NCBI GenBank assembly: GCA_013214885.1
Contig: JABSRS010000178.1
Coordinates: 1-6,941 of the forward strand
Direction: 5' to 3'
From: Gammaproteobacteria bacterium
GTDB taxonomy: Bacteria > Pseudomonadota > Gammaproteobacteria > Enterobacterales > Psychrobiaceae
DNA: 6,941 bases
In this document: piece after piece, positions 1 through 5,884 of the stretch
Layout of the letters: the number at the start of each line of letters is the position of its first letter
How positions within the stretch are numbered: position 1 is the stretch's first letter
Translations under genes and position numbers: made by a program
The notes under the pieces: model-generated
Databases searched by the model: none
Told to the model about the DNA's origin: nothing
Seen by the model: only the letters and a program-made list of their open reading frames with translations

Positions 1-1031
1 TCCTTGTGATAATTCGCGGCGGCAATTTGTGAAAAATGATTAAACAACAGTGAAATGTCGGCTTTTCGCTGATTAAGTGCTGGCACAAAGACGTTAACTA
101 AATTGAGCCGGAAATACAGATCGAGGCGAAAGTCACCCTGACTTGCCAAAGTTCGTAGATCTAGTTTGGTCGCGGCCACCACTCGAATATCAAGATCGAT
201 TTGTTGATGACCCCCTATTCTAACGACTTTGCGCTCTTCCAGCACTCGCAGTAATTTGACTTGTACATTCAATGGCGTACTTTCAATTTCATCTAAAAAC
301 AACGTGCCACCGTGCGCATGCTCAAACTTACCAATCCGCTGTTTATTAGCCCCCGTATAAGCACCGATTTCAGCACCAAAGAGTTCACTTTCGATTAAAT
401 CAGCTGGAATTGCGCCACAATTTATCGCCACAAAATTGTGCTTACTCCGTAAACTATTATCATGTAAATATCGAGCGACTAACTCCTTACCCGTGCCAGT
501 TTCGCCATGGATCAGGACATCGGCAGGCAAGTCTTTAATCTGATCAAGTAGATTTCGCATTTCAACCATCACATTAGTGTTGCCTAAAATACGTAGCCCT
601 GACTTAGATTGGGTTTTAACTGTATGTCTTAAGCGCTCATTTTCGAGGGTAAGCAGCCTCTTTTCAGCAGCGCTTCGTACCACATCAAGGACATGCTCAT
701 TATTAAAGGGTTTCTCGATAAAGTCATAAATCCCTTGGCGCATTGCTTTAACTGCGATCGAAACATCGCCATAACCGGTCAGGAGAATCACGGGGATGTT
801 GGGATCGATTTGTTTGATTTTGCCAAATAAACTAAGACCATCCAATATTGGCATGTTGAGATCGGTAATAATCACCACAGGCATCGCAGGCTTGAGGTAT
901 TTAAGTAATTTATCGGGTGATGAAAAACACCTTGTTTTGATGTCTTCAAGCATAAACATTTGCTCGATTGCCGCTAATAATTGGCTATCGTCATCAACAA
1001 TACATACTTCATATTTTGCCAGTGCAAACAT
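1..1031 (-). CDS. dctD: DctD-type sigma-54-dependent response regulator (partial, C-terminus off the left edge)
   Basis: This is a two-component activator of sigma-54 RNA polymerase, partnered with the DctB-like kinase just upstream. From the ATG at 1031, 343 residues are visible. The receiver domain spans about 5-120, with acidic pocket D13-D14, phospho-acceptor D57 in TDLNMP, T85 in LLTGYGD and K107 in EKPF. After a linker, the AAA+ domain starts near 145: Walker A GETGTGKE at 176-183, the sigma-54 contact loop GAYTGA at 223-228 (usually GAFTGA), Walker B TLFLDEIE at 243-250, and FRLDLYFRLN at 301-310 carrying the conserved arginines. The family is usually about 440-450 residues, so the end of the AAA+ domain and the Fis-type DNA-binding helix-turn-helix are missing because of the window edge. 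A good SD lies 4 nt before the ATG, inside the kinase gene. The DctD assignment rests on the kinase partner and close motif resemblance; the ligand and target genes are inferred. Confidence 0.9.
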   Translation of the reverse strand, partial: MFALAKYEVCIVDDDSQLLAAIEQMFMLEDIKTRCFSSPDKLLKYLKPAMPVVIITDLNMPILDGLSLFGKIKQIDPNIPVILLTGYGDVSIAVKAMRQGIYDFIEKPFNNEHVLDVVRSAAEKRLLTLENERLRHTVKTQSKSGLRILGNTNVMVEMRNLLDQIKDLPADVLIHGETGTGKELVARYLHDNSLRSKHNFVAINCGAIPADLIESELFGAEIGAYTGANKQRIGKFEHAHGGTLFLDEIESTPLNVQVKLLRVLEERKVVRIGGHQQIDLDIRVVAATKLDLRTLASQGDFRLDLYFRLNLVNVFVPALNQRKADISLLFNHFSQIAAANYHK

Positions 1032-2847
1032 GCGGTTCCTCGTTCGGTAAAATAATTTTAAAGATAGCACCACCCTCGGGGTCATTTTCGACGCAAAGTT
1101 GACCGTCAAATGATTGAATAATTCGACGAGAAATCGACAGCCCTAGCCCCAGTCCATTGAGTGACTTGGTGGTGAAAAACGGCTCAAACACTTTATTGAG
1201 GTAATGCGGTTCAATGCCAGGGCCATTATCCTTGATAATAATATCAACACCACAACCGCGCACTATATCGATTTTAATCATTGGATTGGTGGTGTCGCTT
1301 AAGGCATCAACGGCGTTGGTTAACAAATTGACCAGGACTTGTTCTAATTGGATCGGCTCAGCTAAAATATGAATCGCTGATTCCAGCTGGCTATATTGAA
1401 GGGTAACACCATGGTGTTTAACATGATGGGCAACCATAACCAATGCATTATTAATGATAGAACCGAGCTCGACATGCGAGATGTCCTGTGAGGTTTTACG
1501 GCTAAAGTTTTTAAATTGCGACACAATGGCGATTAACCGTTCGATCACCTGACTCATCCGCGCTAAGTTTTCATCAACTAACCCGTAACGCTGTTTAAAC
1601 ATCATTTTTTGGGTTGTTTGCAGATAACTAGATAATGCAGCAATAGGTTGGTTTAATTCATGATTAATTGACGAGCTAAGCTCGCCTATCGTCGCCAGCT
1701 TGGCAGATTGAATCAGCTGTTGCTGGGTTGCCTTGAGATCGGTTTGTGCATTCTCTCGCTGCTCTATCTCTGCGACCAATTGGCTATTGGCCTGGGTTAA
1801 ATCTGTCGTGCGCAATGCCACTTGCTTGGCCAGGCTTTGGTGTGAGCGTTTTAATCGTATAATGTTTTTACGCCGCTCACGATAAAATAGCCACAGCGAC
1901 AACACAGCAATAAATGCGATGCCCAGTACCAGCGCAACTAAAATGCCTTGTTTGGAGCTTTGTTTATCATGAGCAAAGACTTTAATCTGCCATGGGTAAT
2001 GACTAAAACTATCTTGGTGGACTAACATTTGCTGGTTACTTAGTTGCCAAATGTCAAAACCAAGGTGGCGCCAAGTACCACTTATTACCGCGCTAAGCTT
2101 AAGCTCGTCATTATTGAGTCCTTGGTCAACTGTTGAGTTAACTGTCGTTTTGACATTTGATTTGGCCTTTGATTTAACAATAAGCTGACGCAGCCGCCAT
2201 TGGCTTTGGTCACTCAAAAAAACCAGGTCGTGCTGATCTTGGATCATAAAACTAAAATGTTGTTCTAGCGGAAATAATACTTCACTTAACTCCATCTGCG
2301 CGACATCGGCTTTTAACACCAAGACACCAACCACTTGGCTTTGATGGTTGCGCACAGCACGGGAAAAATATACACCACGTTTAGCTGATACCACCCCAAC
2401 GGCCAGTTCAAAGCCAGTTTCATTGGCTAGTGCTTGTTTCACATAGGTTCGAAATGAGAAGTTGCGGCCAACAAAACTGTCCTTTGAGCCATAATTACTT
2501 GCCGCAACAACCAAGCCTTTAGGGGTCAACAGATAGACATCTAAAGCTTGCGCGGCCATTGCAATTTCTAGCAATTGGCTATTAATGATATTTTGGTGGT
2601 TATTACCATCGTTTAAGAATGTCATAAGCTGAGGATTATGGCTGTATGCGTCAACCACCGTAGCAAAACGATTCAATTCTCGTTGTAATTGACTTTTTAT
2701 GCCTTGAGTTTTGGTGGTTAATTGATCATTAAGCTGCTTTAAACTCGAGGTTTTACCACTGACATAGCCCAATACTAGTACCAATATAAACACGGTAAAA
2801 CTGGCTAACGTTAAAATATATTTATAACGAGAAGACACGCTACTCAT
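1009..2847 (-). CDS. dctB: DctB-type membrane sensor histidine kinase
   Basis: This is an inner-membrane kinase expected to sense C4-dicarboxylates or similar organic acids in the periplasm and phosphorylate the DctD-like regulator. With the ATG at 2847 it has 612 residues. TM1 lies at about 9-30. A periplasmic double-Cache sensor follows at about 35-297, including the DctB-like stretch SFVGRNFSFRTY. TM2 lies at about 301-321, then a coiled-coil linker to about 380. The HisKA motif GELSSSINHELNQP carries the phosphorylated H396. The ATPase domain has an N box (VLVNLLTNAVDAL), G1 DNGPGI near 540, F box FEPFFTTKS and G2 GLGLGLS near 565. The frame stays open to a GTG at 2916, but that codon has no SD, whereas the ATG at 2847 has GGGTGG 4 nt upstream and begins just before TM1. 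A K/T/N-rich stretch at about 225-250 looks like a loop insertion in the sensor. The kinase class is certain; the ligand is inferred from the family. Confidence 0.92.
   Translation of the reverse strand: MSSVSSRYKYILTLASFTVFILVLVLGYVSGKTSSLKQLNDQLTTKTQGIKSQLQRELNRFATVVDAYSHNPQLMTFLNDGNNHQNIINSQLLEIAMAAQALDVYLLTPKGLVVAASNYGSKDSFVGRNFSFRTYVKQALANETGFELAVGVVSAKRGVYFSRAVRNHQSQVVGVLVLKADVAQMELSEVLFPLEQHFSFMIQDQHDLVFLSDQSQWRLRQLIVKSKAKSNVKTTVNSTVDQGLNNDELKLSAVISGTWRHLGFDIWQLSNQQMLVHQDSFSHYPWQIKVFAHDKQSSKQGILVALVLGIAFIAVLSLWLFYRERRKNIIRLKRSHQSLAKQVALRTTDLTQANSQLVAEIEQRENAQTDLKATQQQLIQSAKLATIGELSSSINHELNQPIAALSSYLQTTQKMMFKQRYGLVDENLARMSQVIERLIAIVSQFKNFSRKTSQDISHVELGSIINNALVMVAHHVKHHGVTLQYSQLESAIHILAEPIQLEQVLVNLLTNAVDALSDTTNPMIKIDIVRGCGVDIIIKDNGPGIEPHYLNKVFEPFFTTKSLNGLGLGLSISRRIIQSFDGQLCVENDPEGGAIFKIILPNEEPHVCTGKI
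1036..1041 (-). promoter_or_regulatory. Ribosome binding site of the response regulator
   Basis: GAGGAA on the minus strand sits 4 nt before the ATG at 1031 and lies within the last codons of the kinase gene. It fixes the regulator start and implies coupled translation of the two overlapping genes (23-bp overlap, 1009-1031). Confidence 0.7.
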
Positions 2848-2851
2848 TGAA

Positions 2852-2857
2852 CCACCC
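2852..2857 (-). promoter_or_regulatory. Ribosome binding site deciding the kinase start
   Basis: GGGTGG on the minus strand is 4 nt upstream of the ATG at 2847. The upstream in-frame GTG at 2916 has no comparable purine-rich sequence, so translation probably starts at 2847 and the extra 23 N-terminal residues are not made. Confidence 0.55.
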
Positions 2858-2882
2858 TGTATCCAGTGCAAAAAACTGTGCA

Positions 2883-2888
2883 AGTATA
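2883..2888 (-). promoter_or_regulatory. Possible -10 element for the kinase-regulator operon
   Basis: TATACT on the minus strand (5 of 6 to TATAAT) would start transcription near 2876, about 29 nt before the kinase ATG. No good -35 is visible at 16-18 bp, so an activator may be needed or the call may be wrong. It would exclude the alternative GTG start at 2916. Confidence 0.3.
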
Positions 2889-3006
2889 AGAATGTTTGAT
2901 CAAAAATGCTATGCACTCACATCATAAACAGCTGTATCTAAAACTATCATCTAATGAAAAAGGCATCACCAACCCACTAAAACTTTACTCATTAACATTA
3001 ATTCGA

Positions 3007-3031
3007 TATTTTTGTGCACTGCACAAAAATA
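3007..3031. promoter_or_regulatory. Perfect 25-bp palindrome upstream of the phasin promoter (putative operator)
   Basis: The arm TATTTTTGTGCA (3007-3018) is exactly mirrored by TGCACAAAAATA (3020-3031) around a single central C. The core at 3015-3023 reads TGC-ACT-GCA. It ends 4 nt before the proposed -35 box at 3036 and is centred near -52 of the predicted start. Such symmetry fits a dimeric transcription factor. TGC-N3-GCA resembles the sites described for the PHA-responsive repressor PhaR, which controls phasin genes in other bacteria; assigning PhaR here is inference. Confidence 0.6.
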
Positions 3032-3035
3032 ATCG

Positions 3036-3064
3036 TTGACTACAAAACATACAGCGCATAAACT
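3036..3064 (+). promoter_or_regulatory. Predicted sigma-70 promoter of the phasin gene
   Basis: TTGACT (3036-3041, 5 of 6 to consensus) and TAAACT (3059-3064, 4 of 6) are separated by exactly 17 bp. Transcription would begin near 3071, leaving a leader of about 50 nt before the phasin ATG at 3121. Confidence 0.55.
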
Positions 3065-3076
3065 ACGAATTAGAAA

Positions 3077-3090
3077 TTGCTGCACCGCAA
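3077..3090. promoter_or_regulatory. Second TGC-N3-GCA element, just downstream of the predicted start
   Basis: TTGC (3077-3080) and GCAA (3087-3090) form an inverted repeat. Inside it, 3081-3089 reads TGC-ACC-GCA, the same half-site pattern as the core of the 25-bp palindrome. It sits about +10 relative to the predicted transcription start, a position where a bound repressor would block initiation or escape. Confidence 0.4.
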
Positions 3091-3109
3091 CATACTTACT
3101 TAAATAAAT

Positions 3110-3115
3110 GAGGAA
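3110..3115 (+). promoter_or_regulatory. Ribosome binding site of the phasin gene
   Basis: GAGGAA is placed 5 nt before the ATG at 3121, a near-ideal site that fits high expression of an abundant granule-coat protein. Confidence 0.7.
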
Positions 3116-3120
3116 TTACC

Positions 3121-3450
3121 ATGACTGACTTTAATGAGCAAATGAAAAAGATGTTTCAACCTTCAACAGATCTATTCACTGCTAACGCAAAAATCCTTGA
3201 AACTGCACTAGAGCAGCAAAGTACTTTAGTAAAAAGTTTCATTGCCTCTTCAATTGATTTTAATAAGCAATTGGGTGAGCAAAAAGATTACAGCAATGTT
3301 CAAAAAATGTCTGAAGAGTTTGGCAAATCAATTACCGAACAAGTCACTACTTCAAATAAGAAAATAGCAGAAGCAATTACTTCTGCTACTGAAGAGTCTA
3401 GTAAAATTATCAACACTTTGGTTGATAATGCTAAGCAAACAGCTAGCTAG
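3121..3450 (+). CDS. Phasin family protein (PHA granule-associated)
   Basis: The 109-residue protein is almost entirely amphipathic helix, rich in K, E, Q, S and T, with no cysteine, no signal peptide and no membrane segment. The N-terminal part (MTDFNEQMKKMFQPSTDLFTA, broken here as residues 1-21) and the following helix with FIASSIDFNKQLGEQ (about 40-54) look like the phasin family found in Vibrio and related genera. Phasins coat cytoplasmic polyhydroxyalkanoate granules, limit their coalescence and can influence polymer synthesis and breakdown. At 109 residues it is at the short end of the family. It is transcribed alone: its own promoter and SD lie upstream and a hairpin terminator follows 11 nt after the stop. 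It diverges from the kinase gene across 273 bp. No phaA, phaB, phaC or phaR is in the window, so the PHA role rests on similarity alone. Confidence 0.8.
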   Translation: MTDFNEQMKKMFQPSTDLFTANAKILETALEQQSTLVKSFIASSIDFNKQLGEQKDYSNVQKMSEEFGKSITEQVTTSNKKIAEAITSATEESSKIINTLVDNAKQTAS

Positions 3451-3461
3451 ATCGGCAAGAA

Positions 3462-3502
3462 TGTGCGCTGGCACCCTGCCTAGCGCACAATTTGTTAAAT
3501 TT
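3462..3502 (+). terminator. Hairpin terminator after the phasin gene
   Basis: TGTGCGCT (3462-3469) pairs perfectly with AGCGCACA (3482-3489). One G-U and one G-C pair can extend the stem into the loop. A T-rich but interrupted tail (3491-3502) follows. It lies between convergent genes and could partly stop minus-strand transcripts too, though that side lacks a T run. Confidence 0.65.
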
Positions 3503-3506
3503 AAAT

Positions 3507-3545
3507 CCTAAATGCCAATCTTAAATTCCAATCTTAAATTCCAAT
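3507..3545. repeat. Three tandem copies of a 13-bp unit over the hydrolase stop codon
   Basis: The copies are 3507-3519 (CCTAAATGCCAAT, two or three differences), 3520-3532 and 3533-3545 (both CTTAAATTCCAAT, identical). The last copy encodes the final Ile-Gly-Ile and the TAA of the DUF6351 gene on the minus strand. A more degenerate fourth copy (10 of 13) may lie at 3494-3506. The unit is not a multiple of three, so it reads as a local slippage duplication at the 3' end of the gene. Confidence 0.75.
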
Positions 3546-4472
3546 CATAGTCGGACGACCTAAGTCCCCCTTATCATAATCACACACACCATTTGGAAAT
3601 GTTTTTTCAAGGATTTTCTGATAGCCGCCAATATCTAATCTGCCGTATATCCCTTTTTCTAATGCCATGCCGATACTTTGTAAATGGCACTTAAAAATAC
3701 TCGCTTCCCAGGTAGCTCCTGCTGCAATTCTAACCGTTGAAAACATCGGGTATATTTCACTACAAGCCCCCTTGGTTTTTTTGTTCCAACGACCATCCCA
3801 AACTGTTGCCCCTTGGTTAATTATCTTGCCATCCTGATTAAAACAGCTATCTGATAAATACGGTGGTATTGCTTTAACGACGTCGCGCTGCGGATCATTA
3901 CGTAGATTATCCATCCATTGATCCATCACTTCAAACCCTCGTACCACTGGATTGAAATCCTTATGACTAACCCATATTATTTGATTATCGGCATTACCTT
4001 GGTGTTGCTCAATTCTAATGCGGGTATTAAACGATGCTGACATATGGTGCATATCGAGATCTTCTTCGAGATAATGTCTAATATCAAGTGTCGGTAAGCT
4101 GAGCTTCCCAACAAACACCTGCCCCGACCGATAGGCTCCTTCGATCGCTTCTAAATCTGCTTGATGACGCGCTGCAATACCATTTTCGGTATCGGTGATA
4201 TTGTGGTTACCCCATAAACTGAGCCACAACGGCCATTTAATCAAGGGGATCTGCTTGATATTTTCAGCTTTGAGCTGTGCTTGTTGACGCCAGCCACCAA
4301 TCTTTTGATTGAGTTCGATAAAAGTTTCAACATCAATATTACGATCTTTCAGCGCTTGTAAACCATATTGAACTCCGACATTATCCCAAGTTGTTTTAGC
4401 AAAACCATTGGCATCGCGACCAACTAAGCCATTAAGATCTTCCCAATAATTCCAATTAACCTGCTCCGACAC
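3534..4472 (-). pseudogene. C-terminal half of the DUF6351 hydrolase (open frame from an internal GTG)
   Basis: An open frame of 312 residues begins at a GTG (4472), but the coding sense extends upstream without interruption to the TAA at 4614, adding 47 codons including SECINGWFGL. No SD precedes the GTG, so it is not an independent gene. Recognisable family blocks are SASFNTRIRIEQHQGNADNQ (about 145-164), the DQWMDNL region, CHLQSIG after the AGATWEA stretch, and the terminal FPNGVCDYDKGDLG. The half would normally supply the remaining catalytic residues of the alpha/beta hydrolase fold; I cannot assign them with certainty. The last codons lie in a 13-bp tandem repeat. Confidence 0.7.
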
Positions 4473-4613
4473 ATTGTCGGCAAAATAAGGTCTTAAAAAT
4501 CCTTGGCGCGGATTATTAATAAACGTTGAGAGCCCAAACCATCCGTTAATGCATTCGCTATTTCCCTGTGGCAGTTTCGGCCAAATACCTTGGATTAACT
4601 GATTAATTGGGGT

Positions 4614-5723
4614 TTAAAAAACTGCTTTTTGTTGATGTTCTGCCAATGCATTCATGCCCTCAATCGCTGAGCGGGTTGACCAATTATCAAATAGCTTGGA
4701 GTTTTTGCTTTTATAAGCATAAAAACTATTGAGTAAGTCGCAATCTAAGGCATAGATTGTTTGACTGACCATGTCAGGATACGAGTACAAAGGCATTAGC
4801 GCATCGAGTAAATCAGTGCCATTTTGTCCCAGTAAATATTGTGACAAGCCGCCACCGCTCCCTCCAATGCCAACGGTATACAAAGGTTCACCGTACAAGG
4901 AGATAAACTGACGTTTTACCCGCATTGCGGTGTCTTCGGCCAAGAGCATGTTGTAGGTATAGCTTGTTTTGTTGGCCGAGGAGGTAATGACTGCATATCC
5001 CAATTTTAATTGATCAATCCGTTTTTGTATAATGTGTGGACCACTTTCTTTACCCTGCCTGAAACCGATGCCACTACCCCCTTGGAATTGATAGACTAAT
5101 CGCTTATTCCACAGACTCTGGTCGAGCCGTCCTTTGGTTGGATCAGCCAGCATCGCAATGACATAGATAAAACGGTTGATGGTGCCATGTTCCACTCGAT
5201 ATATTTCAGGGACAACTTGGCCGTTGATGATAACTTTTTTTATTTTAGCGTCATTCGGACTTGACATCAAATCGTATTGTTTAATCCCGCCGTCAATTTT
5301 ACCGCGATAAAAATATTCAATTTGAGTCGCCAATGCACAGTCTTTGCTGTAGCCAAGCACCAAATCTGTTGGATTACCTTCGGGGTCAGTTTGATAAATT
5401 TGGATCCCTTGCCCTAACTGGTTATCGATTAGCGGCTGTCCCATTCCTGAACGCACAGTCATGCAGTAGAAAGGATATTGATTCGGACCGGAATACAGGG
5501 ATTGGCTAGGGCCAGACGCTCCAATTGCAATGGGGAACTCATACCGATCGACTGGGCGTGACTCTAAGCTAATATGCTGTGAAATATTGAGTAAGTATGC
5601 CGATGGATCAGCTTTTGCTATCCCAATAACTTGACCTCTTTGGTAAGGGTTTTCATCAAAATAAATATATGCACAAAGAGCAAAAGTGGTGAGGAACACG
5701 ATAAAAAATATAGATTTTTTCAT
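4614..5723 (-). CDS. N-terminal half of the DUF6351 hydrolase (369 residues, ends at the premature stop)
   Basis: The frame also allows a GTG at 5729, but GGAG (5729-5732) lies 5 nt before the ATG at 5723, so the ATG is preferred and the protein starts MKKSIFF. Residues about 4-22 are a hydrophobic signal peptide or anchor. There is a cysteine there (FALC) but no proper lipobox. Then come the family's N-terminal beta-rich part, with YPFYCMTVRSGMGQPL near 83-98, and the start of the hydrolase fold: LVYQFQGGSGIGF near 209-221, LLAEDTAMRVKRQF near 260-273 and GIGGSGGGLSQ with the presumed nucleophile Ser289. The product would stop about 80 residues after the nucleophile, without the second half of the fold, so it is unlikely to be active. 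The leader may form a small hairpin at 5763-5782. Confidence 0.65.
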   Translation of the reverse strand: MKKSIFFIVFLTTFALCAYIYFDENPYQRGQVIGIAKADPSAYLLNISQHISLESRPVDRYEFPIAIGASGPSQSLYSGPNQYPFYCMTVRSGMGQPLIDNQLGQGIQIYQTDPEGNPTDLVLGYSKDCALATQIEYFYRGKIDGGIKQYDLMSSPNDAKIKKVIINGQVVPEIYRVEHGTINRFIYVIAMLADPTKGRLDQSLWNKRLVYQFQGGSGIGFRQGKESGPHIIQKRIDQLKLGYAVITSSANKTSYTYNMLLAEDTAMRVKRQFISLYGEPLYTVGIGGSGGGLSQYLLGQNGTDLLDALMPLYSYPDMVSQTIYALDCDLLNSFYAYKSKNSKLFDNWSTRSAIEGMNALAEHQQKAVF

Positions 5724-5728
5724 ATACA

Positions 5729-5732
5729 CTCC
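5729..5732 (-). promoter_or_regulatory. Ribosome binding site of the DUF6351 gene
   Basis: GGAG on the minus strand is 5 nt upstream of the ATG at 5723. It overlaps the alternative in-frame GTG at 5729, which therefore cannot be the start served by this site. Confidence 0.6.
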
Positions 5733-5794
5733 GTTGCAACATGTTAACCATTACGCAGACGACAAGTGAGGATCACTCCTTGCTATGTTTTTTA

Positions 5795-5800
5795 AGTATA
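5795..5800 (-). promoter_or_regulatory. Weak candidate -10 box for the DUF6351 gene
   Basis: TATACT on the minus strand (5 of 6) would start transcription near 5788, about 65 nt before the ATG. No matching -35 is seen at normal spacing. It is reported because the strong terminator at 5836-5869 means the gene needs a promoter of its own somewhere in 5724-5835. Confidence 0.25.
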
Positions 5801-5835
5801 GATAGAGATTGGGGTTTAGCCCGAACCGGACACAA

Positions 5836-5869
5836 AAAAAAGCTCAAGTGATTAAACTTGAGCTTTTTT
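5836..5869 (-). terminator. Strong bidirectional terminator after gmhB
   Basis: The arm AAAAAAGCTCAAG (5836-5848) pairs perfectly with CTTGAGCTTTTTT (5857-5869) around an 8-nt loop. Read on the minus strand, the stem GCTCAAG is followed by a run of eight U, a textbook intrinsic terminator about 15 nt past the gmhB stop. The symmetrical A/T flanks make it work in both directions. Confidence 0.9.
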
Positions 5870-5884
5870 AGAAGGAAGGAAATT

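Larger units (their letters stand above)
3534..5723 (-). pseudogene. DUF6351 family alpha/beta hydrolase-like protein, interrupted by one in-frame stop
   Basis: From the ATG at 5723 to the TAA at 3534 the frame is continuous except for a single TAA at 4614-4616. Reading through it gives about 729 residues, a normal length for DUF6351 proteins. The halves and the 47 codons between them form one coherent protein: an N-terminal signal or anchor, the nucleophile-like GIGGSGGG at about 285-292, the SECINGW segment just after the stop, and a C-terminal cysteine-bearing region ending FPNGVCDYDKG. No base is gained or lost, so a substitution (AAA, CAA or GAA to TAA) is the simplest cause. DUF6351 members are exported, tannase/esterase-like proteins; the substrate is unknown to me. 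The gene stands alone between two terminators. It may be a recent pseudogene, a sequencing error, or a gene needing readthrough. Confidence 0.8.

Noticed and set aside
796..1050. Open frame of 84 codons on the plus strand
   Set aside because: It lies opposite the receiver domain of the response regulator, has no SD and no recognisable product; it is a shadow of the minus-strand gene.
2866..2883. Possible sigma-54 -24/-12 promoter before the kinase gene (TTGCAC ... TTGC on the minus strand)
   Set aside because: The gap between the key G and the GC is 11 nt instead of the invariant 10, and the -24 GG is TG. Sigma-54 promoters do not tolerate this.
2896..2905. TTTGATCAAA palindrome upstream of the kinase
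   Set aside because: It is a 10-bp, AT-rich palindrome without the 4-bp gap of FNR sites (TTGAT-N4-ATCAA) and is expected by chance at this composition.
2904..2923. CRP-like site (TGTGA half-site on the minus strand) upstream of the kinase
   Set aside because: Only one half-site matches; the other arm (AGCAT) is far from TCACA.
4614..4616. Selenocysteine or pyrrolysine recoding at the interrupted hydrolase
   Set aside because: The codon is TAA, not TGA or TAG, so neither recoding system applies.
4604..4624. Programmed ribosomal frameshift at the TTTTTTAAAC stretch around the premature stop
   Set aside because: The slip would move into the -1 frame, which stops within a few codons (AAT TAA), while the downstream coding sequence is in the original frame. 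A frameshift would not rescue the protein.
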